From JBBIJR01 sp037445875 (GTDB lineage: Bacteria; CLD3; SB21): DNA of 59,789 nucleotides. The stretch is from contig JBBIJR010000010.1 of NCBI GenBank assembly GCA_037445875.1, positions 1-59,789 of the forward strand, given 5' to 3'. Positions 52,416 through 59,789 of this stretch are shown here, piece after piece. A program made the position numbers and the translations under genes. How positions within the stretch are numbered: the stretch's first letter is position 1; each line of letters opens with the position of its first letter. Below the pieces are notes generated by a model. That model did not search any database and was not told the origin of the DNA. It was given only the letters and a program-made list of their open reading frames with translations.

Positions 52416-54269
52416 ATGAACGCTCTCCCTCTCATCCTGGGCGCGTTGTGCGTCATGGCGATCGCCTATCGGTACTACAGCGCGTTTATCGCCGCCCGTG
52501 TGGTCACGCTCGATGACCGGCGCACGACGCCCGCCCATGCGATGAACGACGGACAGAACTACTACCCCACGAACAAGTGGGTGCTGTTCGGCCACCATTT
52601 CGCCGCCATTTCGGGTGCGGGTCCGCTTATCGGACCCGTACTGGCCACACAGTTCGGTTTCCTGCCCGGTTTTCTCTGGCTGCTGATCGGCGTCGTGCTG
52701 GCCGGCGCGGTGCAGGATTTCGTCATCCTTGCCGCCTCGATCCGCCGCAGCGGTAAATCGCTCGCGGAAATCGCCCGGCACGAAATCAGCCCCACGGCCG
52801 CCCTGATCGGTTCGATCGCGATCCTGTTCGTGGTCGTCGTCGCGCTCGCAGGGCTGGGCCTCGCCGTGGTCAATGCGCTTCGCGAGAGTTCCTGGGGTAC
52901 CTTCACCATCGCGATGACGATCCCGCTGGCATTGTTCGTGGGATTATGGATGTACCGCATCCGGCCGGGGAAGGTCGGTGAGGCGAGCCTAATCGGCGTG
53001 ATCGGCGTACTGCTGTCGGTTATTCTGGGCGCCTACGTTCCCGGCTCGTTCCTCGCGCCGTATTTCACGTTCTCCCGCGAAGGCATCATCATCGCGCTAG
53101 CTGTGTACGGATTCATCGCGTCGGTGCTGCCGGTGTGGCTGCTGCTGTGCCCGAGGGATTATCTCAGCTCGTATATGAAGATCGGTACCATCGCCGCTCT
53201 CGTGATCGGGGTCATCATCGTCGCACCCGACCTGAAGATGCCCGCCTTTACCGACTACGTCCACGGCGGCGGCCCGATCATTCCCGGCAAGATATTCCCC
53301 TTCGTGTTCATCACGATCGCGTGCGGCGCGATATCGGGGTTTCATTCACTCGTGGCCTCGGGCACGACTCCCAAGATGATCAACCGCGAATCCGAGGCGC
53401 GGATGATCGGATACGGCGCGATGTTGATGGAAGGCCTCGTGGGCATCGTGGCGCTGATCGCCTCGAGTTCGCTCTTCCCCAGCGATTATTTCGCCATCAA
53501 CGTTTCGGCGGAGACGTTTGTGAAGCTGGGCCTGTCACCGGTGCATCTGGAGGAATTCAGCCGCGAAATTGGAGAGGCCCTAGCAGGGCGCCCCGGCGGT
53601 GCGGTGTCGCTGGCGGTGGGTTTTGCGCAGATCTTCAGCGGTGTCCCGGGCATGAAGCACCTCGTCTCGTACTGGTACCACTTCGCCATCATGTTCGAGG
53701 CTCTGTTCATTCTGACCACGATCGACACGGGCACGCGCGTGGCGAGGTTTCTGGTGCAGGAATTCGGCGGCCGTGTGTGGAAGCCGTTCGACCGGACGGA
53801 CTGGATGCCGGGCACGTTCCTCTCGACCGGACTCGTCGTATTTGCGTGGGCCTCATTCATCTGGGCGGGCAGTGTGAGTACGATATGGCCGATGTTCGGT
53901 ACGGCCAATCAGCTCCTCGCCGCCGTAGCGCTGGCCGTGGGCACGAGCGCGATCATCAACGCGGGTAAGAAACAATACGCCTGGGTCACGCTGGTGCCGC
54001 TTGCGTTCGTCTCCGTGACCACATTGACGGCAGGCCTGCTCAACATCACGGACAATTTCCTGCCGCTGGCGGCGAACGCCAACACGGCCGTGCAGGCATG
54101 GGTGAACATCGTGATGACGGCCGTGATGATGGTGTGTGCCGTTGTGGTGCTGGTAGAGGCCGCGCGGCGATGGTACCTGGTGCTAAGAAAGAACCAATAC
54201 GTAGTAGGAGGACAGAGAGTGGACGGCGCACAGGAAGGTTTTTCACCGCCGGAGTACGGGTGTTGTTGA
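52416..54269 (+). CDS. cstA: Carbon starvation protein CstA-family transporter
   Basis: Polytopic inner-membrane transporter of 617 residues with about 16 hydrophobic segments. The family signatures are visible: YYPTNKWVLFGHHFAAISGAGPLIGPVLATQFG, LLCPRDYLSSYMKIG, ISGFHSLVASGTTPKM, and FSGVPGMKHLVSYWYHF. CstA proteins take up pyruvate (and perhaps peptides), often on starvation. I start at the ATG of MNALPLILGALC; the frame is open 32 codons further upstream, but those residues look non-coding and overlap the promoter. No clear ribosome site. Not in an operon with its neighbours. Confidence 0.92.
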   Translation: MNALPLILGALCVMAIAYRYYSAFIAARVVTLDDRRTTPAHAMNDGQNYYPTNKWVLFGHHFAAISGAGPLIGPVLATQFGFLPGFLWLLIGVVLAGAVQDFVILAASIRRSGKSLAEIARHEISPTAALIGSIAILFVVVVALAGLGLAVVNALRESSWGTFTIAMTIPLALFVGLWMYRIRPGKVGEASLIGVIGVLLSVILGAYVPGSFLAPYFTFSREGIIIALAVYGFIASVLPVWLLLCPRDYLSSYMKIGTIAALVIGVIIVAPDLKMPAFTDYVHGGGPIIPGKIFPFVFITIACGAISGFHSLVASGTTPKMINRESEARMIGYGAMLMEGLVGIVALIASSSLFPSDYFAINVSAETFVKLGLSPVHLEEFSREIGEALAGRPGGAVSLAVGFAQIFSGVPGMKHLVSYWYHFAIMFEALFILTTIDTGTRVARFLVQEFGGRVWKPFDRTDWMPGTFLSTGLVVFAWASFIWAGSVSTIWPMFGTANQLLAAVALAVGTSAIINAGKKQYAWVTLVPLAFVSVTTLTAGLLNITDNFLPLAANANTAVQAWVNIVMTAVMMVCAVVVLVEAARRWYLVLRKNQYVVGGQRVDGAQEGFSPPEYGCC

Positions 54270-54376
54270 ATCAAACTGTGCCAGGCCACGAAGGGCAGCC
54301 GGATTCGTGCACTGGACGAGCCCTGAAGGGTTCGACTACCGTCCACGGTTGCACTGAGAGACTCGTGCCATGAGCC

Positions 54377-56110
54377 TCAGTCCTTGAGCAGCAGCACACG
54401 GCGCACTTCGCTGCGTTTTTCCGTGCGAACGCGGACGAAATAGACGCCGGAAGCACAACGAAGGCCGTTGCGATTCCTGCCGTCCCAGAGGATCGTGTGC
54501 CGGCCCGTTGGTTGGACTTCATCCGCGAGCGTTCGGACGCGCTGGCCCAGTGCGTTGAATAGCTCTACGTGGACCCTTCCCGGTTCGCCCAACTCATACA
54601 CGATGGTCGTCAATTGAGAAAACGGGTTGGGCGTGTTCGGCCGTATGGAGAGCGGTGTTTCGAACACGACCGTGCCGTAGTAATTGATCGCAGCGACCGC
54701 GTTGACGAGACCGTAGCCGGACAGCACGTCGGGTGCAGAAGCCTGAGCGGCCGTTCGCTGCAGCGCGCTGCGGATTTCGTGCGGCCGCAGGGTCGGGTGG
54801 GCCGACAGCATCACAGCGCAGATGCCGCTGATCAGCGGACACGCCAACGACGTGCCGCTTCTATCGCCGTATGCCGTGCGACCGCCCGGAACGGCCACCG
54901 TGACCGAAGAGCCTCTCGCCATAACGTTCGGTTTGATCGCGCCGCGGGTGGTGGGGCCGACCGAGCTGAAGAACGACCGTTCCCCATCCGCATCCACCGA
55001 ACCCACCGCGATGACACTGTCCCCGTCCGCGGGGGCGAGCAGGGAGTTATGGTCCGGATCGAAACCTTCGTTGCCGGCGGCAATGACCACAACAATGCCA
55101 CGAGAGACTGCAATGTTAGCGGCACGGGTGATCACCGTGCTGTCACCGCTCATCCACGTCCAGTCGTACGTCCGTGTTCCCGGCGGAACGCTCATCTCCC
55201 GATAACCGAGCGAAGTGCTGATCACGTCCGCCCCCAGACTGTCCGCCCATTCCATCGCCGCAATCCAGTTGTCCTCCTCGAGCGACGTTTCGCTTTCCGT
55301 GTTCTCGGTCTTCGTCAGAATATAGGTGGAGCGAAACGCCGGACCGACAAAGGTCCCCGGCTTATATCCGGCGAGCAGCGAGAGCACGTACGTGCCGTGA
55401 CTGCCGCTGCCCAACTGTCCGGGGTCATCCGCCACGCTGGTATCACCGTTCACGAAATCCCACGTGGCCATGATCCGCAGGCTGTCGAACACTTCGTGAC
55501 CGAGGTTGTTGAACCCGGCATCCATGAGCGCGACCACGACGTTTTCTCCGAAGTATCCCGAGCGATGAACTTCGGGTATGCGAAGTTGACGAACGGCCGG
55601 ATACGTGAGACCGTAAAACGTCGTGTCGAATGAGTTCGTCCGGGGCTTCGACAGCCGCGGTGGAAAAACCGGCAGGGTGATGCCGTCGTCGAAAAGCCGG
55701 TCGCGCTGTCTGAAGCGCGACACGAGTTCGACCTGTTTGACGAACGGCATGCGGCTCACGCCTGGGAGGCGGTCGACGCGAATCCACCCGGACACGGCAT
55801 TCAACCAGCGTGAATTGCCACGAACGTCAAGCCCTTGCAGCCGCAGCGCTTTGATGTAAGAGCCGGAAACCGGGCGATCCTCGGGGGCGGGGCGAGGCGA
55901 ACCCTTGCTCAGGCGGCGTGCGGCGCGAGGGGAGATGCAACGAGTTTCCCCGGAACCTTTCTTGTCCGTGAGATAAACCCACACCAGCATCGAATCCTGG
56001 GGCGACAGGTCGGCCAGAACGCCGGTCAGCAGGGGTCCGTACCGGTCGTCCGGCTGAGAGGAGGAAAGGAAGGCAGAGATCAACCACCACCAGACGGATA
56101 ACGCGATCAT
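54377..56110 (-). CDS. S8 serine protease with T9SS sorting domain, coupled to ligA
   Basis: 577 residues. A signal peptide (about 1-18) precedes a propeptide-like region and the S8 domain with Asp197 (ALMDAGF), His238 (GSHGTYVL) and Ser421 (RSGTSLACP). The catalytic-domain core resembles that of the protease at 44613 but has no Asp-box repeats. The C-terminal about 90 residues end in the sorting style (RPNTPNPFSQLTTIVYEL, then VLLLKD). Its start ATG overlaps the ligA stop (ATGA), so a secreted protease is translated with a DNA ligase. The 107 nt beyond the stop contain a weak GAGCCCTGAAGGGTTC hairpin (54322-54337). Confidence 0.9.
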   Translation of the reverse strand: MIALSVWWWLISAFLSSSQPDDRYGPLLTGVLADLSPQDSMLVWVYLTDKKGSGETRCISPRAARRLSKGSPRPAPEDRPVSGSYIKALRLQGLDVRGNSRWLNAVSGWIRVDRLPGVSRMPFVKQVELVSRFRQRDRLFDDGITLPVFPPRLSKPRTNSFDTTFYGLTYPAVRQLRIPEVHRSGYFGENVVVALMDAGFNNLGHEVFDSLRIMATWDFVNGDTSVADDPGQLGSGSHGTYVLSLLAGYKPGTFVGPAFRSTYILTKTENTESETSLEEDNWIAAMEWADSLGADVISTSLGYREMSVPPGTRTYDWTWMSGDSTVITRAANIAVSRGIVVVIAAGNEGFDPDHNSLLAPADGDSVIAVGSVDADGERSFFSSVGPTTRGAIKPNVMARGSSVTVAVPGGRTAYGDRSGTSLACPLISGICAVMLSAHPTLRPHEIRSALQRTAAQASAPDVLSGYGLVNAVAAINYYGTVVFETPLSIRPNTPNPFSQLTTIVYELGEPGRVHVELFNALGQRVRTLADEVQPTGRHTILWDGRNRNGLRCASGVYFVRVRTEKRSEVRRVLLLKD

Positions 56111-58131
56111 CGATTGCCCAGCATCTTCAGGAACGTTGCTTCATCGATGATCTTCACACCGAGGCTTTTCGCTTTGTCGAGTTTCGAGCCCGCTTCTTCT
56201 CCGGCCAGAACGAAATCCGTCTTCTTGCTGACGCTGCCGGAAACTCTTCCTCCCCGGTCTTCGATCAGGCGCGTTGCTTCCGGCCGGGTCAGAGATGGAA
56301 GCGTACCCGTCAGTACGAAGGTCTTCCCTTTGAACACGGCTTCCACGGTCGGTCGATGACCGGACGCCGCCTTCGTGTTGACCCCTGCGTCGATGAGTTT
56401 CTTGATCACCTTCCGGTTGCCGGGATTTTGGAAAAAATGTACGATGGTGTGGGCCGTGCGCTCGCCGATGCCTTCAACGGCCACGAGTTCGTCCTCCCCC
56501 GCCTGCATCAACGCCGCGAGCGTCTTGAAATCACGAGCCAGATCTTTCGCGCCCTCCTCGCCGACGAACCGGATACCCAGCGCGTAGATCAATCGCTCGA
56601 GCGGCTGGGACTTGCTTCGTTCGATAGCTGTGAGAAGATTCTCCACGCTTTTCTTCCCCATCCGCTCCAGTTCCAGCAACATCTCTGCTTTCAGGAAGTA
56701 GAGATCGCCGGCGTCGTGAATGAGTCCCGCATCGACCAGCTGCGCCACGACGGCCTCGCCCAGATTTTCAATGTCCATGGCATGGCGGGAACTGTAATGC
56801 TCGATTCGTTTCTTCACCTGCGCATCGCAGCCGATGTTTTCGCATCGCCACGCCGATTCCCCGGCCGCCTTTTCAATGGGAGAGCGGCACACGGGGCAGG
56901 TCGAGGGGAAACGATATTTCTTGCTGTTTGCGGGCCGTTTGTCGGGCACGACGGAAACGATCTTGGGAATGACGTCTCCGCCCTTCTCGATGACGACCAT
57001 GTCCCCGGCGCGGACATCTTTTTCGTTGATGAAGTCTTCGTTATGGAGCGTGACGCGGCTGATCGTCGAACCGGCGAGGAAGACCGGTTCCAGTTCGGCC
57101 ACGGGACTGACGACGCCGGTCCGCCCGACCTGCAGAGAGATCGCACGAACGGCGGTGACGGCCTGCCGCGCCTTGAACTTGAAGGCGATGGCCCATCGCG
57201 GAGCCCTGGCCGTGGCGCCCAGGTTCTGCTGTTGCCGGAGATCGTTCACCTTCACGACGGCGCCGTCGATGTCGAACGGCAGAGAGTCCCGCTTTTCCTC
57301 CCACTCCTTACAAAACCGCATGACGTCCGCGACGGTCTGGCACACACGATGAACGGCCATCACGGGAAACCGAAGCCGCTCGAGTTCCTGCAGTCCTTCC
57401 TCATGCGTCTTCCACCGGCTCTTGCCCCCGAGGGCCCTCACATAATAAGCGAAGAACTTCAACGGACGGGCGGCCACTTCCCGCGGGTCCTGCAGTTTGA
57501 GCGTACCGGCCGTCGAGTTCCTTGGATTGGCAAACAACGCCTCCCCTGCTTCGGCGCGCCTCGCGTTCATTTTCAAGAAGTCGTCCCGGAACATCAGGGC
57601 CTCTCCCCGCACCTCGATCCGGTCGAATTCTTTCCCCGGTGGCTTGAACGAAAGCGGAATCGATCGGATGGTCCTGAGGTTGTTGGTGATATCTTCTCCC
57701 TGTTCACCGTCTCCACGGGTAACGCCCCGGACGAGCCGCCCGTTTTCATAAATCAGACTGATCGCTACGCCATCGAATTTCAACTCGCAAACGTATGCGT
57801 ACCGCTCCCCTTCCAGCAACTCCCGCACCCGACGGTCGAAATCGAGGAGTTCTTCCTCGCTGTACGTGTTGGACAGGCTCATCATCGGCTCGCTGTGGCG
57901 GACGGTGGGGAACGTCTTGGTGAGGTCGGATCCGACGCGGCGGGTCGGTGAATCGGCGGCAATCAGCTCGGGGTGGGTCTCTTCGAGCGTTTGGAGTTCC
58001 TTGAGCAGCCGGTCGTACGCTTCGTCGGAGATGCGCGGCCGGTTCAGGACGTAGTAGGCGTAGTCATGCTCGCGAATCTCTTCACGGAGTTTCTCGATGC
58101 GTTCCGCGGCGGCCGATCGTGACGGGGACAT
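56107..58131 (-). CDS. ligA: NAD-dependent DNA ligase
   Basis: Seals nicks in replication and repair using NAD. 674 residues: Ia domain (about 1-70), the nucleotidyltransferase domain with the adenylated Lys118 in CELKFDG, the OB fold, a zinc finger with cysteines in CPVCRSPIEKAAGESAWRCE and CDAQ, helix-hairpin-helix motifs (about 450-560), and a C-terminal BRCT domain (about 590-670; VFKGKTFVLTGTLPSLTRPEA). Length and layout are normal. It lies 15 nt after the radical SAM gene on the same strand. Confidence 0.97.
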   Translation of the reverse strand: MSPSRSAAAERIEKLREEIREHDYAYYVLNRPRISDEAYDRLLKELQTLEETHPELIAADSPTRRVGSDLTKTFPTVRHSEPMMSLSNTYSEEELLDFDRRVRELLEGERYAYVCELKFDGVAISLIYENGRLVRGVTRGDGEQGEDITNNLRTIRSIPLSFKPPGKEFDRIEVRGEALMFRDDFLKMNARRAEAGEALFANPRNSTAGTLKLQDPREVAARPLKFFAYYVRALGGKSRWKTHEEGLQELERLRFPVMAVHRVCQTVADVMRFCKEWEEKRDSLPFDIDGAVVKVNDLRQQQNLGATARAPRWAIAFKFKARQAVTAVRAISLQVGRTGVVSPVAELEPVFLAGSTISRVTLHNEDFINEKDVRAGDMVVIEKGGDVIPKIVSVVPDKRPANSKKYRFPSTCPVCRSPIEKAAGESAWRCENIGCDAQVKKRIEHYSSRHAMDIENLGEAVVAQLVDAGLIHDAGDLYFLKAEMLLELERMGKKSVENLLTAIERSKSQPLERLIYALGIRFVGEEGAKDLARDFKTLAALMQAGEDELVAVEGIGERTAHTIVHFFQNPGNRKVIKKLIDAGVNTKAASGHRPTVEAVFKGKTFVLTGTLPSLTRPEATRLIEDRGGRVSGSVSKKTDFVLAGEEAGSKLDKAKSLGVKIIDEATFLKMLGNR

Positions 58132-58146
58132 GTTCCGTAATCCGTT

Positions 58147-59598
58147 TTATCGCAGCGGGGTCAGCAGGTTCCTTACCAGACGCAGGCTGTAGGCCGCATA
58201 GTTCTTGAATTCCCTCGGCGAGTGAATGCTCCGCAGCGTTCGCGCTACGTAGCGGGGATTCATGTAGAGCCGCCGGATCCCCGCCCGGCGGTACTCAAGC
58301 AGTTCTTCCCGGCTGAGGAACATCGTGCCGACGGCGGGATTGCTGAAGTAATTGTGGCCAGCCAGGTCCTCGTGCAACAGGCCCGTCTCACGCACAATCG
58401 TGTGAAGTTCGGTACCTTCGTAGGGCGTGGCGAGATGAATTTCCGCGAAGTCGCAATCGAGCTTACGCGCAAAGCTCAACGTTTCCTGTACGGTTTCATG
58501 CGTGTCCCACGGAAGGCCGATCATAAAGAAGCCATAGATGCGGAGTCCCGCCGCCCTCGTAAGACGGACCGCGCGGTAAGCGTCGGCGACCGTCGCGTCC
58601 TTCTTCATCCTCCTCAGCATTTCGTCGCTGCCGCTTTCGAAGCCGAAAGCGACCAGCCAGCACCCGGCGCGTTTCATCCATTGCAGCCGTTCCTCGTCGA
58701 TCGTGTCCACGCGGCTGTTGGCCACCCAGGCAATGTCCAGCCCGCGTCGAAGAATCTCCCCGCACAAGTCCATCACGAAGTTCCGATTCATGGTGAACGT
58801 GTCCGCTTTGAAAAAAAAGTTGCGGATGCCATACACATTTACGCATTCTTCTAACTCGTCCACCACGTTGGCGGCGGAGCGGTATCGGACGCGACTTCCG
58901 CTGATGGCGGGTGTCAGGCAAAAGATGCAGCGGGACGGACAGCCGCGGCTCGTTTGAACGGTCGCCTGCGGCTCGCCCGTGTCGGGCCGGACGTAAAGTT
59001 CATTCCTGAGGAGGTCGCGAGCGGGAAACGGCAGCTCATCCAGGTCGGTTTCGAACTCCCTGTACCCCGATCGCTGCCAGCGCCCGCCGTCACGGTAAAG
59101 CACACCCGGCACCGTTCGTGCGGACTGGCCGTTCTCGAGTGCGGCGACCAGATCGGCCACAACGGTTTCGGATTCCCCGACGAGGGCGAACTCCATCGTG
59201 TCGAACTCCGGACGGTCGAGCCACGCGAGGTCGCAGGCAAAAAACAATGCCCCTTTGCCCACGGTCCGTATGCACGGATCGACCGCACGGGCCAGACGGA
59301 ACGCCTGGAGATCCTCCATCACCGTCTCCGTCGTCAGGCTCGCCACGAACAGATCCGGACGGCGCTCCGTCAGATGCTGCCGCAACGCCTCCCAATCCAA
59401 TCGTTCCGCCGGATAATCCACGATGTGCGGCTCGACACCGATCCTCCGGAGCACGGCGGCCATGTACGCCAGATCGTTGGGCGGCCGCAGCGATACGGCG
59501 GCGGAATCGGACACGCTCGCCTGACAACGGTCCTCGCCGCGCAGAACCAGCGGCCCCGGCGGATGGATCAACAAGGCTTTTTGTATGTCCCGCCGCAT
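58147..59598 (-). CDS. B12-binding-domain radical SAM protein
   Basis: 483 residues. The N-terminal part (about 5-160) resembles the cobalamin-binding Rossmann-type domain without the classical D-x-H-x-x-G. The radical SAM core begins at CPSRCIFC (Cys220, Cys224, Cys227), the [4Fe-4S] ligands. A C-terminal helical part follows (YRRAGIRRLYMNPRYVARTLRSIHS). Such enzymes methylate or rearrange unreactive carbons; the substrate here is unknown. It follows the UbiA-type gene by 4 nt and precedes ligA. Confidence 0.88.
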   Translation of the reverse strand: MRRDIQKALLIHPPGPLVLRGEDRCQASVSDSAAVSLRPPNDLAYMAAVLRRIGVEPHIVDYPAERLDWEALRQHLTERRPDLFVASLTTETVMEDLQAFRLARAVDPCIRTVGKGALFFACDLAWLDRPEFDTMEFALVGESETVVADLVAALENGQSARTVPGVLYRDGGRWQRSGYREFETDLDELPFPARDLLRNELYVRPDTGEPQATVQTSRGCPSRCIFCLTPAISGSRVRYRSAANVVDELEECVNVYGIRNFFFKADTFTMNRNFVMDLCGEILRRGLDIAWVANSRVDTIDEERLQWMKRAGCWLVAFGFESGSDEMLRRMKKDATVADAYRAVRLTRAAGLRIYGFFMIGLPWDTHETVQETLSFARKLDCDFAEIHLATPYEGTELHTIVRETGLLHEDLAGHNYFSNPAVGTMFLSREELLEYRRAGIRRLYMNPRYVARTLRSIHSPREFKNYAAYSLRLVRNLLTPLR

Positions 59599-59602
59599 CG
59601 GC

Positions 59603-59788
59603 TTACCAATAACGTATGTTCGGGTTGTAGAAATAGAGCTCGGTGATCAGTAATCCCGTCCAGAGGAGCGTGCTGGCGAGCAACGGGCGGTCGGACAGGA
59701 TCAATTGCGTGTGATCGAGATTCTCCTCGCTTCGGTGAATCACCAGGATGTACCGTATGACAGCATAGAAAACAACGAGCGCGCTGAT
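59603..59788 (-). CDS. UbiA-family prenyltransferase, C-terminal end (partial)
   Basis: The last 61 residues of a membrane protein whose 5' part is outside the window. VVFYAVIRYILVIHRS, then LSDRPLLASTLLWTGLLIT, then a short tail (ELYFYNPNIRYW) resemble the end of decaprenyl-phosphate phosphoribosyltransferase-type UbiA proteins. Assigned from a short fragment, so family only. Four nt separate it from the radical SAM start, so the two form an operon, possibly for isoprenoid-lipid modification. Confidence 0.6.
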   Translation of the reverse strand: MSALVVFYAVIRYILVIHRSEENLDHTQLILSDRPLLASTLLWTGLLITELYFYNPNIRYW

Positions 59789-59789
59789 C

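Noticed and set aside
1..59789. CRISPR arrays or intact insertion sequences
   Set aside because: No series of regularly spaced direct repeats and no transposase, integrase or recombinase gene was recognised on either strand.

Overview
The window is about 60 kb of moderately GC-rich bacterial chromosome carrying roughly 47 genes, most of them on the minus strand. The gene set points to the Bacteroidota/Ignavibacteriota (FCB) lineage. The evidence is two S8 proteases ending in T9SS-type NPFNP sorting domains, a TonB-dependent receptor with a carboxypeptidase-regulatory front end, two DUF5686-like outer-membrane proteins, a TonB C-terminal-domain protein, a BatE/VWA cluster, and the order pheT - coiled coil - zapA - rny. 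The exact phylum is inferred, not proven.

Layout. 0.1-3.3 kb: TonB-dependent receptor. 3.6-8.6 kb: pyruvate phosphate dikinase (broken by an apparent 13-nt deletion) behind a MaeB-type malic enzyme, together a malate-pyruvate-PEP module. 8.9-10.4 kb: a small mercury cassette (merR, merTP fusion, a GDCCVxC protein, a coupled 42-residue Cys-rich peptide) with no mercuric reductase. 10.5-11.7 kb: two membrane-protein genes. 11.9-15.6 kb: six tightly packed genes, most sharing 4-nt stop/start overlaps: two paralogous small membrane proteins, a LolA-like protein, an exported YidD-like protein and two TPR proteins ending in a PGSG-YAG module. Two of the six are frameshifted. 15.8-21.6 kb: PIN-PhoH ATPase, a MarR regulator with a Cys cluster, DUF5686, DUF5655 and a truncated enoyl-CoA hydratase next to REP-like hairpins. 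21.9-26.1 kb (plus strand): a beta-barrel candidate coupled to a 1190-residue WD40-caspase protein. 26.2-29.1 kb: methyltransferase, TonB-TPR protein and hypothetical genes.

29.4-33 kb: class II ribonucleotide reductase nrdJ with a strong promoter, a structured leader of about 235 nt and DnaA-box-like sites. 33.1-40.1 kb: a LysR/OxyR C-terminal remnant, a GH114-like protein, then rny, zapA, a coiled-coil gene, pheT and a methyltransferase. 40.2-43.9 kb (plus strand): DUF5686-like protein, SDR, membrane protein. 43.9-44.5 kb: phd/vapC toxin-antitoxin pair with a palindromic operator. 44.6-52.3 kb: T9SS S8 protease, then TPR - VWA - DUF885. 52.4-54.3 kb: cstA. 54.4-59.8 kb: UbiA-type prenyltransferase end, radical SAM, ligA and a second T9SS protease.

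The most notable candidates for something undescribed are the six-gene coupled envelope operon (11.9-15.6 kb), the WD40-caspase/beta-barrel pair with an EF-hand loop, and the reductase-free mer cassette. Four genes carry frameshifts and another is truncated, so assembly quality versus genuine decay should be settled first. No rRNA, tRNA, CRISPR array or intact transposase gene was recognised.
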